Assembly (NCBI GenBank): GCA_002344135.1
Contig: DDTO01000002.1
Location: 422,794 to 486,793, forward strand
Source: Chthonomonas sp. UBA2362
Lineage (GTDB): Bacteria > Armatimonadota > Fimbriimonadia > Fimbriimonadales > Fimbriimonadaceae
Length of the DNA stretch: 64,000 nucleotides
Direction: 5' to 3'
Positions 7,588-15,139 of this stretch are shown in pieces. The notes under the pieces were generated by a model. The model had not been told where the DNA came from, searched no databases, and was given only the letters and a program-made list of their open reading frames with translations. Numbering within the stretch: position 1 is the first letter of the stretch; each line of letters starts with the position of its first letter. A program made the position numbers and the translations under genes.

Positions 7588-9164
7588 TCGGCAATCTCCT
7601 GGAGTCGGGATACAAAGCTAGTTACGTCTTCAATCTCGGCGAGTTCCGGTCCATACCTCTTGGTCGGGTCCAAATGAACCTCCCTCCGACGACCCTCGAT
7701 CTCGAACGTCAGCGCCGCCCAGGTGACGCCGCAGAGGTGAGCGGCGAACTTCGTCGTCGCCAGTCCACGCGCAAAGGCCCGGTTGTATTCCGGCGCGTCG
7801 GAAGGGAGTTCGGCGTCCACTTCACCCAGTTGGACGAGGCTCGCGAACAGGCCGTTCTCGGGGTCGATGTCGCAATATTCGAGGTCGAGTGCCTGGAGGA
7901 CGGGATCGTTCCACGCGACCCCCTCGGACTCGACGTACTGGGCCAAGAGGTTGGCCTTTGCCGCCCAATCGACGTGGCGGCGAAAACGATCGCGACAGTC
8001 ACGTAGGTTCTCCAACAAGGTCCGGCACTCCGCCACGACCTGGCGAAGCTCGCCACGAATCCCGCCCGAAGCGGGATCGAGGCCGAGAATGCGCTCTGCG
8101 GCGGCGAAGTACGACTCCAGCATCTGCTCGGCTGTAGTCCAGGAACCTCCTTTCAGTTCGATCGCCAAGGGTGAGTCGCGTCCGGCCGATGTTCGCTGCC
8201 ACTCTTCTTCTCCGGAGGCGATCCAAGCGGCCCCCGCGCGGCTGATTCGCTTGAAGGCATCGACGGGGTCACGCAGGCGCCACACCGGCGCCTCACCGAC
8301 AACGGCCAGGGCGATGGCCAGTTGGACGAGGCCCACTTTTCGGCGCGTCGCCGAGGGAATACGGTTCGCATCGCCGCAGATCACGTGGAGCCGAATCCAC
8401 TGGCGCGGGTCGGCATGCGGCTCGTCGCGCGTGTTGAAAACCGGTCTTCGAAACAAGGTCTCCGCGTTGAAGGGCTCGACGAAGAAGTCGGCTCGCTGGG
8501 AGATCTGGAACGGAATGTTCCTCCCACCCGAGCCGATCCCTACGGCACCGAGCGCCCTCGAAACCGGACCGGCAAACTCGCCTGCCTTGCCCGCCCCACA
8601 CAGAATCTGCCTCGCCACGAGCATCGGAAGCACGGATTCGTACAGTCCGTCGAAGCCCAGCGAGCGCGGCGCGAGATACGACTCGTGGGTCCCGTACGAT
8701 GCGCCGTGGAAGTCGGTGTTGTTCTTGAACAGCCGCACCTCGGCTCCCATCGCTTCGGCATAAGCCTGGCCGGCGCGGTGGACGATCTGTTCTCCTTCGA
8801 GGTCGAGCCGAGCCAGTCGACCCAGGCTGTGGCTTTCAGGAGTCGCGTACTCGGGGTGGCCGTGGTCGTTGTAGAGCCGCGCGCCGCTGGGAAGAACCCG
8901 GTCCGACCGCACGTCGGAATCCGGTCTCGAGAGCCGGTCGGTATCGAACTTGGCGTCTTCTGGGTCGACCTCTAGTCGGTCCAAGCGGAAACCGCGCAGG
9001 TCGTTGCGCGGGCTCTCGAATCGGTAGTCCCATCCCACGAAGCACTCGCCCGGGTAGCCCCGGACGAGCGCCATCGAGTCGTCGATTTGGGTGTTGGCTC
9101 CTCGCCCTTCGACTAGGAGACCGTACTCGGTCTCGATGCCGGCGAGGAGCCAGTCGAGGTCCAT
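7584..9164 (-). CDS. Dop/PafA-family modifier ligase or deamidase
   Basis: 526 residues from the ATG at 9164. An in-frame extension upstream exists but lies inside the preceding gene. The N-terminus MDLDWLLAGIETEYG holds the metal/ATP-binding GIETEYG of the family. SGARLYNDHGHPEYATPES supplies the catalytic Asp in a context closer to Dop (GARLYxDHxHPEY) than to PafA. ASYGTHESYL and RLHVICGDANRIPSATRRKV are further family motifs. It belongs to the carboxylate-amine ligase superfamily and would deamidate or attach the UBact tag, or cleave it off. Only one such enzyme is present here, so it may do both jobs or a second copy may lie elsewhere. Its stop overlaps the UBact start. Confidence 0.9.
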   Translation of the reverse strand: MDLDWLLAGIETEYGLLVEGRGANTQIDDSMALVRGYPGECFVGWDYRFESPRNDLRGFRLDRLEVDPEDAKFDTDRLSRPDSDVRSDRVLPSGARLYNDHGHPEYATPESHSLGRLARLDLEGEQIVHRAGQAYAEAMGAEVRLFKNNTDFHGASYGTHESYLAPRSLGFDGLYESVLPMLVARQILCGAGKAGEFAGPVSRALGAVGIGSGGRNIPFQISQRADFFVEPFNAETLFRRPVFNTRDEPHADPRQWIRLHVICGDANRIPSATRRKVGLVQLAIALAVVGEAPVWRLRDPVDAFKRISRAGAAWIASGEEEWQRTSAGRDSPLAIELKGGSWTTAEQMLESYFAAAERILGLDPASGGIRGELRQVVAECRTLLENLRDCRDRFRRHVDWAAKANLLAQYVESEGVAWNDPVLQALDLEYCDIDPENGLFASLVQLGEVDAELPSDAPEYNRAFARGLATTKFAAHLCGVTWAALTFEIEGRRREVHLDPTKRYGPELAEIEDVTSFVSRLQEIAE

Positions 9165-9165
9165 C

Positions 9166-10500
9166 CTAGCGACGGAAGACGACGAAGCCTCCCTGGAGTG
9201 GGAAACTGTAGAGGTCGTTCGCGTTCGTGACGTTGAACTCGCCACGACGGACCGTGTAACCGGTCAGTACGCGCTGGCCGTTCACGGTTTCGTAGTTCGG
9301 AGTCGAAACGAGGTTGCTTACCGTGCCGGTCACTTCGTTCGCGGCATCGGCGTCGTCGATCTGGCTGATGGGCCAGAGTTGGAAGGTTCCCTGGCTCGGC
9401 GGGAGGTTACCGGCGTCCTCATATCGCATGACGCCCTGCCACATGTCGGTGACGTCGCCGTCGGCGTTCTGCTTCCAGATGACCAGCCACTGAGTGAAGT
9501 TATCGTCGCTCGACGGGAATGCCACCATCGCGTAGGGCGGAACCGCTTTGAAGACGTCGCGGTGGGTTCTCCACGGACCGGCCAGGGAAGTGATCTTGGC
9601 GAGCCCCTCGAGGTCACGCGGATCGAGTTCGAGCAGGCTGTAGGTGCCGTTCGTCTTGACCCCACCGATGACCGCGCCGAGTCGGATGATGCCCTGCTCG
9701 ATTCGGATCGGGCTGAGGAGTTCGAACGAGCCATCGAAGCCGAAGCCCTGGCTCATCGCGATGCCGTCGCCGCTAAAAAGGACCATGTCCGCCGGCAAGC
9801 CGTTCGTCATCGTCGGTCGTAGTGCCGGGTCGGCCAACGACAAGTCGAAGGCTACGTAGTCGGAAATGAAGCTGCGTACTGCGTTGAAACGCGGATCGTA
9901 GTTTCGAAACTCGAAGAGCGCCTGATCGAAGATCAACTGGCCACTGCCGAAATCGAAGTTCAAAATGGCGTCGTCGAGCGCGACCTGGACGGTAGAGTAT
10001 CGACCTCTGAAGATGCGCAGGTCGAGATTGAGGGGCGGCTCGACGAGGAGCGCCGGCTCTTGTGTCGTCAGCGGCTGCAGATTGCCGAAATCGTCTTCTT
10101 GCTCCAGGCTGAAGATCTCGAGCGGGAACTGCGTGAACAGCTTGGAGCCTTGATCCGCGGGGATCGTCGCCGCCCAAGTTCGGGTGTTGATCGAGTATCG
10201 ATCAAGGCCGAGGAACATCTGGGGGAAGGTGCTCTGATCCAAGGTGGGGGATACGTCGCTTACGCTGTTGGCGAACTGCTGGCTGCCGATGACGGCGGTC
10301 AGCGACCCTGGGGCGCGTCGACCTTGCCCAGTGATAAACGAAAGCGAAATCGCGGCGGGCTCACCGAGGACGACCGTCGGGATCGAGCGGTCCGGCCCGG
10401 GAGGCGGTAACGGCGTCCGACCACTCCCTCCACCACCGCAGCCAACGAGCGCGATCGCGCCGACAACGCCATACACCCACTTCAACGAATCCTTCATCAC
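9166..10500 (-). CDS. Hypothetical lipoprotein
   Basis: 444 residues. The N-terminus has a lipobox (ALVGC) followed by a GGGGSGRTPLPPPGP linker, so it is probably an exported lipid-anchored protein. The rest is beta-rich without recognised motifs. It starts with GTG (10500) or the ATG three bases later; AGGAG stands 8 bases before the GTG. It ends one base before the Dop/PafA-family start, so it could be transcribed together with the UBact cluster, but its extracytoplasmic location argues against a shared function. I do not recognise the family. Confidence 0.8.
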   Translation of the reverse strand: MMKDSLKWVYGVVGAIALVGCGGGGSGRTPLPPPGPDRSIPTVVLGEPAAISLSFITGQGRRAPGSLTAVIGSQQFANSVSDVSPTLDQSTFPQMFLGLDRYSINTRTWAATIPADQGSKLFTQFPLEIFSLEQEDDFGNLQPLTTQEPALLVEPPLNLDLRIFRGRYSTVQVALDDAILNFDFGSGQLIFDQALFEFRNYDPRFNAVRSFISDYVAFDLSLADPALRPTMTNGLPADMVLFSGDGIAMSQGFGFDGSFELLSPIRIEQGIIRLGAVIGGVKTNGTYSLLELDPRDLEGLAKITSLAGPWRTHRDVFKAVPPYAMVAFPSSDDNFTQWLVIWKQNADGDVTDMWQGVMRYEDAGNLPPSQGTFQLWPISQIDDADAANEVTGTVSNLVSTPNYETVNGQRVLTGYTVRRGEFNVTNANDLYSFPLQGGFVVFRR

Positions 10501-10597
10501 TTAATTGACTCCTGTCGGAACATCCTGTTAGCGCTAAGTATAGCCCTATGACGGGCACGAGGCGCGGCAATAGAAAAAAGACGAGGCAAAACCCCTC

Positions 10598-10624
10598 TGG
10601 AGTGCGCGGGCTCGACCGTGCTTC
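10598..10624. repeat. Single arm of a dispersed GC-rich repeat
   Basis: This segment carries TGGAGTGCGCGGGCT followed by a CGTGCTTC end. It matches the two arms of the inverted repeat at 14805-14934 in 15 contiguous bases and most of the rest. It lies in the 270-base gap between the lipoprotein gene and the sugar transferase gene. Confidence 0.6.
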
Positions 10625-10674
10625 GGCCAGCGGCGGCTTCTTTCGGATCGCCATGAACCTGAGGGAATCCGCGT

Positions 10675-10680
10675 TATAAT
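10675..10680 (+). promoter_or_regulatory. Candidate -10 box for the sugar transferase gene
   Basis: TATAAT preceded by GCGT. No good -35 box stands 16-18 bases upstream. It is followed by a tandem GGGAATCGAGG duplication at about 10682-10702. The leader to the start codon would be about 85 bases. Confidence 0.45.
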
Positions 10681-10770
10681 AGGGAATCGAGGGGAATCGA
10701 GGCTTGGCGGCATGCTTCTTGCTCCCCGTGCTTTTGGGCTCTGGCCCATGGATGAGGAAAGGAACCAAGA

Positions 10771-11469
10771 ATGATCGTTTATGATGAGCAGCGGATAGTT
10801 CGGAGCAGAATCGGAAGACCGGTCATGACCCCAGACGATCGCTACGCGGGAGCGCGGTACCCGCGATTGCCGTACCAGATCGCCAAGCGGGCCTTCGACA
10901 TCGTGGTGAGCCTCGTGGCCATCCTCCTGCTCTCGCCCGTGTTCATCGCCATTGCGATCGCCATCGCCCTCAGCGACGGCTTCCCCGTCCTCTTCAAGCA
11001 CAAGCGCGTCGGTCTCAACGGGAGGCTCTTCGACATCTACAAGTTTCGGACGATGGTCCGGAACGCCGAAGAGGTTCTCAAGAAGGATCCTGAGCTTTGG
11101 AAGCAGTTTCAAGAGAACTACAAGATCGAGCGCGATCCCCGGATCATGAAGATCGGCCACTTCCTGCGCAAGTCGAGCCTCGACGAGCTCCCGCAGCTGT
11201 TCAACGTGCTCAAGGGCGACATGAGCCTCGTCGGTCCGCGTCCGATCGTCGAGCCCGAACTGGAAAAGTACGGCGAGCACCAGGACATCTACCTCGCCAT
11301 GAAGCCCGGATGCGCTGGCGTTTGGCAGGCGAGCGGCCGCAGCGATACCACCTACGCTGAGCGGGTCGAGTTCGACCGGCAGTACTACATGAAGGCCGGG
11401 TTGCGCTACGACGTCGCGACCCTCTTTAAGACGACGTGGTCGATGCTCGTCGGGCGCGGTGCTCGCTAG
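10771..11469 (+). CDS. Polyisoprenyl-phosphate sugar-phosphate transferase (WbaP/PglC-like)
   Basis: 232 residues. A single membrane segment (about residues 40-62, IVVSLVAILLLSPVFIAIA) is followed by the family motifs: KHKRVGLNGRLFDIYKFRTM, then LRKSSLDELPQLFNVLKGDM and SLVGPRPIVEPELEKY. This is the bacterial sugar transferase domain (PF02397) that moves a sugar 1-phosphate onto undecaprenyl phosphate to begin exopolysaccharide or glycan synthesis at the inner membrane. It is the monotopic catalytic core without the extra N-terminal domain of larger WbaP proteins. AAAGGA precedes the ATG. It ends interlocked with the convergent aldehyde dehydrogenase gene. Glycosyltransferases at 60-64 kb could act in the same pathway, but they are not linked. 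Confidence 0.93.
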   Translation: MIVYDEQRIVRSRIGRPVMTPDDRYAGARYPRLPYQIAKRAFDIVVSLVAILLLSPVFIAIAIAIALSDGFPVLFKHKRVGLNGRLFDIYKFRTMVRNAEEVLKKDPELWKQFQENYKIERDPRIMKIGHFLRKSSLDELPQLFNVLKGDMSLVGPRPIVEPELEKYGEHQDIYLAMKPGCAGVWQASGRSDTTYAERVEFDRQYYMKAGLRYDVATLFKTTWSMLVGRGAR

Positions 11470-12974
11470 ACGTCGAACGTGATGCCTTGGGCGAGGGCCG
11501 GCTTCTCTCGTCCGAAGAACGTCGTGCTCGTTTGGCGCCTCATGTAGGCTTTCCACGAGTCGGAGCCCGATTCGCGCCCGCCGCCGGTCTCCTTCTCACC
11601 CCCGAACGCGCCGCCGATCTCCGCTCCGCTCGTGCCGATGTTCACGTTGGCGATCCCGCAGTCGCTATAGCGTTTGAAGGCTTCCGCCTCTCGCAGGTCG
11701 GTCGTCATGATTGCGCTGCTGAGGCCCTGCGGCACCGAGTTGTGGATCTCGATGGCCTCCTCGAGCGTGTCGTACGGGATGACGTAGGTGAGCGGTGCGA
11801 AGGTCTCGTCATCGAGCGTCTTCGAATTCGCTCCGAGCCGCACCAGGCAGGGATGGACATAGGCCGCATCGGGATAAGTATCCGCCAAAGCCCGGTCTCC
11901 TCCGACGATCTCCAGGGCCTCGGGCCGAATGCGCTCGATGGCCGTCTGCATCATCTCGTAGGCCGCTTGGTCGATGAGTGGCCCTACCAAAGTGGAAGGT
12001 GAGAGAGGATCGCCGACCTTGCTCGCCCCGATCTGACGATAGGCGCCGGACAGAGTCGCGAAGAGACGATCGACGATGCTTCGGTGGGCAATGACTCGCC
12101 GCGTCGAGGTGCAGCGCTGGCCAGCCGTCCCGACCGATCCGAACAGGATCGAGGGTACGGCGACGTCGAGGTCCGCGCTCGGCGTGACGATGATGGCGTT
12201 GTTGCCCCCCAGTTCGAGCAGCGCGCGGCCGAATCGAGCCGCCACGATCGGCGCGATCGCCTGTCCCATGCGGCACGAACCGGTTGCGCTGACCAGGGGT
12301 ATGCGTGGGTCCTGAACCAGCATCGCCCCTTGTTCGCCGGTGCCGAGCACGACCTGGCTCAGTCCGTTTCCATCGACACCGAACTCAGAAGCCGTGTCCT
12401 CGAAGAGGCGCTGACAGGCCAGAGCGGTGAGCGGCGTCTTCTCGCTGGGCTTCCAGAGGCACGGATCACCGCAAACCAGCGCGAGTGCCGAGTTCCAAGA
12501 CCAGACGGCGACGGGGAAGTTGAAGGCGCTGATGATCGCGACCGGGCCGAGCGGCAGCCAGTTCTCCTGCATCACATGATTCGGCCGCTCGCTCGCGATC
12601 GTAAGCCCGTACAATTGCCGGCTGAGGCCCACTGCGAAGTCGCAGATGTCGATCATCTCTTGGACTTCGCCTCGGCCTTCCTCGATGATCTTCCCGCATT
12701 CGAGGGTGACCAGCGTGGCAAGGGACTCCTTGTGTTTCCTCAACTGCTCGCCGAAACGGCGGACCAGTTCGCCCCGTCGTGGGGCAGGAACATCCCGCCA
12801 GGTGCGAAAAGCGAAAACCGCCCGCCCGATCTTTTCGTCGACTTCACTCGGTCGATCCGCGCGCAGCCGAGCAAGTTCTTTTCCGTCGATCGGCGAGCGA
12901 ACGACGAGGTCGTCGCCTCGATGGCGATCGAGGTCTGGAATCAGGGAAGTGAGCAAGGCGTCGCGATCGGGCAT
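11466..12974 (-). CDS. Aldehyde dehydrogenase, ALDH7-like (aminoadipate semialdehyde type)
   Basis: 502 residues, full length for the superfamily. The catalytic Cys is in GTAGQRCTSTRR (about residue 288) and the general-base Glu is in ALLELGGNNA (about residue 254). The end segment NIGTSGAEIGGAFGGEKETG and GGRESGSDSWKAY is characteristic of the ALDH7/antiquitin group, which oxidises alpha-aminoadipic semialdehyde (piperideine-6-carboxylate) in lysine degradation using NAD+. The substrate is therefore a family-level inference. No other lysine-catabolic gene is next to it. It lies 35 bases after the R3H-ATPase gene on the same strand and shares CTAG at its stop with the convergent sugar transferase gene. 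Confidence 0.92.
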   Translation of the reverse strand: MPDRDALLTSLIPDLDRHRGDDLVVRSPIDGKELARLRADRPSEVDEKIGRAVFAFRTWRDVPAPRRGELVRRFGEQLRKHKESLATLVTLECGKIIEEGRGEVQEMIDICDFAVGLSRQLYGLTIASERPNHVMQENWLPLGPVAIISAFNFPVAVWSWNSALALVCGDPCLWKPSEKTPLTALACQRLFEDTASEFGVDGNGLSQVVLGTGEQGAMLVQDPRIPLVSATGSCRMGQAIAPIVAARFGRALLELGGNNAIIVTPSADLDVAVPSILFGSVGTAGQRCTSTRRVIAHRSIVDRLFATLSGAYRQIGASKVGDPLSPSTLVGPLIDQAAYEMMQTAIERIRPEALEIVGGDRALADTYPDAAYVHPCLVRLGANSKTLDDETFAPLTYVIPYDTLEEAIEIHNSVPQGLSSAIMTTDLREAEAFKRYSDCGIANVNIGTSGAEIGGAFGGEKETGGGRESGSDSWKAYMRRQTSTTFFGREKPALAQGITFDV

Positions 12975-13009
12975 GGAAGGGGTGTACCCGCCCCGGCCCG
13001 ATCGTCGCT

Positions 13010-14734
13010 TCAGGCAAGCCGAGTCGGCAAGATCCGTAGCCGCCGCTGAGGCTCTTCTCCCACGCTCTCGCTGGCCAGGCGCTTCGACTCTGCCAAGTGG
13101 TGCTGCATCTTACGAAGGCGGGCGTCGCGGGGCGCGAGATCCACGGGCCGTCCGGTGTGAAGGACTGTCTCGATAGCCTGCATCGCTTCGTCGAGGGCCT
13201 CGGCTTCGCGGTCGCTGCCGCTCGTGTCCTTAAGCACCTCGTCGAGCGCGCCGGCGATCTGGCTGAAGGTGTTCGATTTGACCACCACCGTTTGGATTGG
13301 CCGCCCGATGTCGCGCAGCTTGGCGGGCCGACTCTGATAGGTGGAACGGATCGCGATGATGGCGTCTGCCTGCTGGATGTCGTTGCAGATCACGGCCGAG
13401 GCGCCTCGCTCGCGGATCGCCCGTTCGAGTCGGGTTCTCGCGATCCCATAGGGATAGATGCGCACGACCGAAGAACGGCGAATATCCTTCGGCTCTCGGG
13501 GCGGTCGGGGCGTGGGTTCCTTGGGCACCCTTGGGCGGCGTTCGGAGACGAGTGGCTCGAGCGCCGGTTCGACCTCGGGATTGCGGGCGAGGGCAGGGAA
13601 CCGGGCGTTGAACCCCGGCTCGTCCATGTCGGGAGCGCTTTCGGTTTGTACGACCTGTACGTCTCCGACGCCGGTCCGCACCCGCACCTCCGGCCGCGGC
13701 GGAACCCCGCGGAGAATCAGGTCGACGGTCTTCTGGACGTTGCTGTGAACGGCCAAGCGATCGTAATCGATTAGTTCGATGACCACATCGAAGGTCGGGG
13801 GCGCCTTCCGTTCGAGGACCGTCTTCTGGGTGCCCCGTCGGCGGGCCTCGTCGTCGGAGAGCGTGACCGCTTGGATGCCTCCGATGAGGTCGCAGAGCGT
13901 CGGGTTCAGCATCAGGTTCTCGAGCGTTTGTCCGTGAGCGGTGCCGATCAGCTGCACTCCGCGCTCAGCGATCGTTCTGGCTGCCTGTGCCTCGGCCTCG
14001 GTTCCGATTTCGTCGATGACGATCACTTCGGGCATGTGGTTTTCCACAGCCTCGATCATCACCTGGTGCTGCAGTGCCGGATTCTTGACCTGCATCCGCC
14101 GCGCGTGGCCGATCCCCGGATGCGGGACGTCGCCATCGCCGGCGATCTCGTTCGACGTATCGACGATCACGACCCGCTTCTCGACCTCGTCGGCGAGGAC
14201 TCGCGCGACCTCGCGCAGCTTGGTGGTCTTCCCGACGCCCGGTCGCCCCAGAAGCAGAATGGACTGGCCCGAGCGAACCAGGTCGTCTATGATGTCGATC
14301 GTCCCTTCGAGGGCTCGGCCGACCCGGCAGGTGAGGCCGATGATCCGGCCCTGGCGGTTGCGGATACAGGAGATGCGGTGGAGCGTCCGCTCGATGCCCG
14401 CGCGGTTGTCCTCGCCGAAATCGCCGATGGACTTGACCACGTAGTCGATGTCGTGCTCCGAAACGACGACGTTCGGCATGCGGTCGACCCGCTCGCGGTA
14501 GCGGACCTCCGCAGGCCTGCCGTAGTCGAGCACGACCTCGATGAGCCCATCGAGATCGGGGCCTCCCTGCAGGCGCTCGCGCACTACCGGGGGGAGGATG
14601 TCGAGGAATTGGGGCAGTCCGTCGGTGAAGATAGACATGACGTCGGCGGATTCCAACGCAGCCATTAACTCAAGGGACGCGGCACGCCGCTTGGACGACT
14701 CCGATCCCTGGTTAAGGTTTGATTTGCGTCTCAC
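13010..14734 (-). CDS. Ycf45/SpoIIIAA-like AAA ATPase with R3H domain
   Basis: 574 residues starting at GTG 14734. An ATPase core carries Walker A GRPGVGKTT (about 163-171) and Walker B VIVIDEIGTEAEAQ (about 237-250), with VIVDTSNEIAGDGDVPHPGI between them, as in the stage III sporulation AA / plant chloroplast Ycf45 family. A proline-rich linker (about 390-415) leads to a C-terminal half ending in an R3H-type nucleic-acid-binding segment (DARLRKMQHHLAESKRLASE). The cellular role of this family in non-sporulating bacteria is not established; an RNA- or ssDNA-linked ATPase is the usual description. It may be the first gene of a transcript with the aldehyde dehydrogenase gene. Confidence 0.88.
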   Translation of the reverse strand: MRRKSNLNQGSESSKRRAASLELMAALESADVMSIFTDGLPQFLDILPPVVRERLQGGPDLDGLIEVVLDYGRPAEVRYRERVDRMPNVVVSEHDIDYVVKSIGDFGEDNRAGIERTLHRISCIRNRQGRIIGLTCRVGRALEGTIDIIDDLVRSGQSILLLGRPGVGKTTKLREVARVLADEVEKRVVIVDTSNEIAGDGDVPHPGIGHARRMQVKNPALQHQVMIEAVENHMPEVIVIDEIGTEAEAQAARTIAERGVQLIGTAHGQTLENLMLNPTLCDLIGGIQAVTLSDDEARRRGTQKTVLERKAPPTFDVVIELIDYDRLAVHSNVQKTVDLILRGVPPRPEVRVRTGVGDVQVVQTESAPDMDEPGFNARFPALARNPEVEPALEPLVSERRPRVPKEPTPRPPREPKDIRRSSVVRIYPYGIARTRLERAIRERGASAVICNDIQQADAIIAIRSTYQSRPAKLRDIGRPIQTVVVKSNTFSQIAGALDEVLKDTSGSDREAEALDEAMQAIETVLHTGRPVDLAPRDARLRKMQHHLAESKRLASESVGEEPQRRLRILPTRLA

Positions 14735-14804
14735 CTATGATACGACGATTCCACAAATCGTTCCTGCAGAAAGGCCCGGGACCCTATCGGCCGAGCGGCG
14801 CATC

Positions 14805-14934
14805 TGGAGTGCGCGGGCTCAAGCGCGCTTTCCCGTCCGAGCGATGCCACCGACTCGCTCGGCAGCGCACGCCCCGTCATCCGATGGTTTACCAATGGCG
14901 TGCTCCCAAAGCGCGGTCTAGCCCGCGCACTCCA
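14805..14934. repeat. Inverted repeat element with 27-base arms
   Basis: The left arm 14805-14831 begins TGGAGTGCGCGGGCT and ends CGCGCTTT. The right arm 14908-14934 is its reverse complement at about 24 of 27 positions. The spacer is 76 bases. A third arm stands alone at 10598. The arrangement suggests a small non-autonomous mobile element or a REP-like intergenic repeat. No target-site duplication was identified. Confidence 0.65.
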
Positions 14935-15064
14935 AGGGTGACTCGAACGTCGCCGGGAACCCGGCGCGGAAGGGGCGTGTTGAACTGGACGAAGACAGCA
15001 GGGCGGATCGATCCGCCCGACGAGCAAAGAAAGCCGAACAAGGCAAAGGAATCCCTTGACGATA

Positions 15065-15102
15065 GGGCACGGTCCGCTCCTCTGGACTGTGCCCCTTTTT
15101 TT
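15065..15102 (+). terminator. Intrinsic terminator inside the alaS leader (possible attenuator)
   Basis: The stem GGGCACGGTCC / GGACTGTGCCC (11 pairs with one wobble, 8-base loop) is followed by CC-free T7 at 15096-15102. It points toward alaS, whose start codon is 37 bases further on. No plus-strand gene precedes it within 3.5 kb, so it can only end a leader transcript. This suggests transcription attenuation of alaS. No T-box consensus was found. Confidence 0.75.
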
Positions 15103-15139
15103 GTCGAGCGGCGGTCTGGCGGGTACCCTCACTTCCCGC

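Larger units (their letters stand above)
14735..15139. other. 405-base gap: inverted repeat and alaS leader
   Basis: No gene of its own was recognised. It holds the start-side flank of the R3H-ATPase gene, an inverted repeat (14805-14934), a small GC hairpin near 14953-14969 (GCCGGG/CCCGGC) and the terminator-like stem at 15065-15102. All but the first probably belong to the alaS leader. Confidence 0.7.

Noticed and set aside
12084..13049. A 321-codon open frame on the plus strand opposite the aldehyde dehydrogenase gene
   Set aside because: It is an antisense frame in GC-rich coding DNA. The minus-strand frame has complete ALDH motifs, and the plus-strand product has none.
13097..14668. Long plus-strand frames opposite the R3H-ATPase gene
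   Set aside because: They mirror the codon pattern of the minus-strand gene, which has Walker A and B motifs.
14740..15060. T-box riboswitch in the alaS leader
   Set aside because: I looked for the conserved GGGTGGNACCGCG-type core before the terminator and found nothing close enough, and no stem I with an alanine specifier could be shown.
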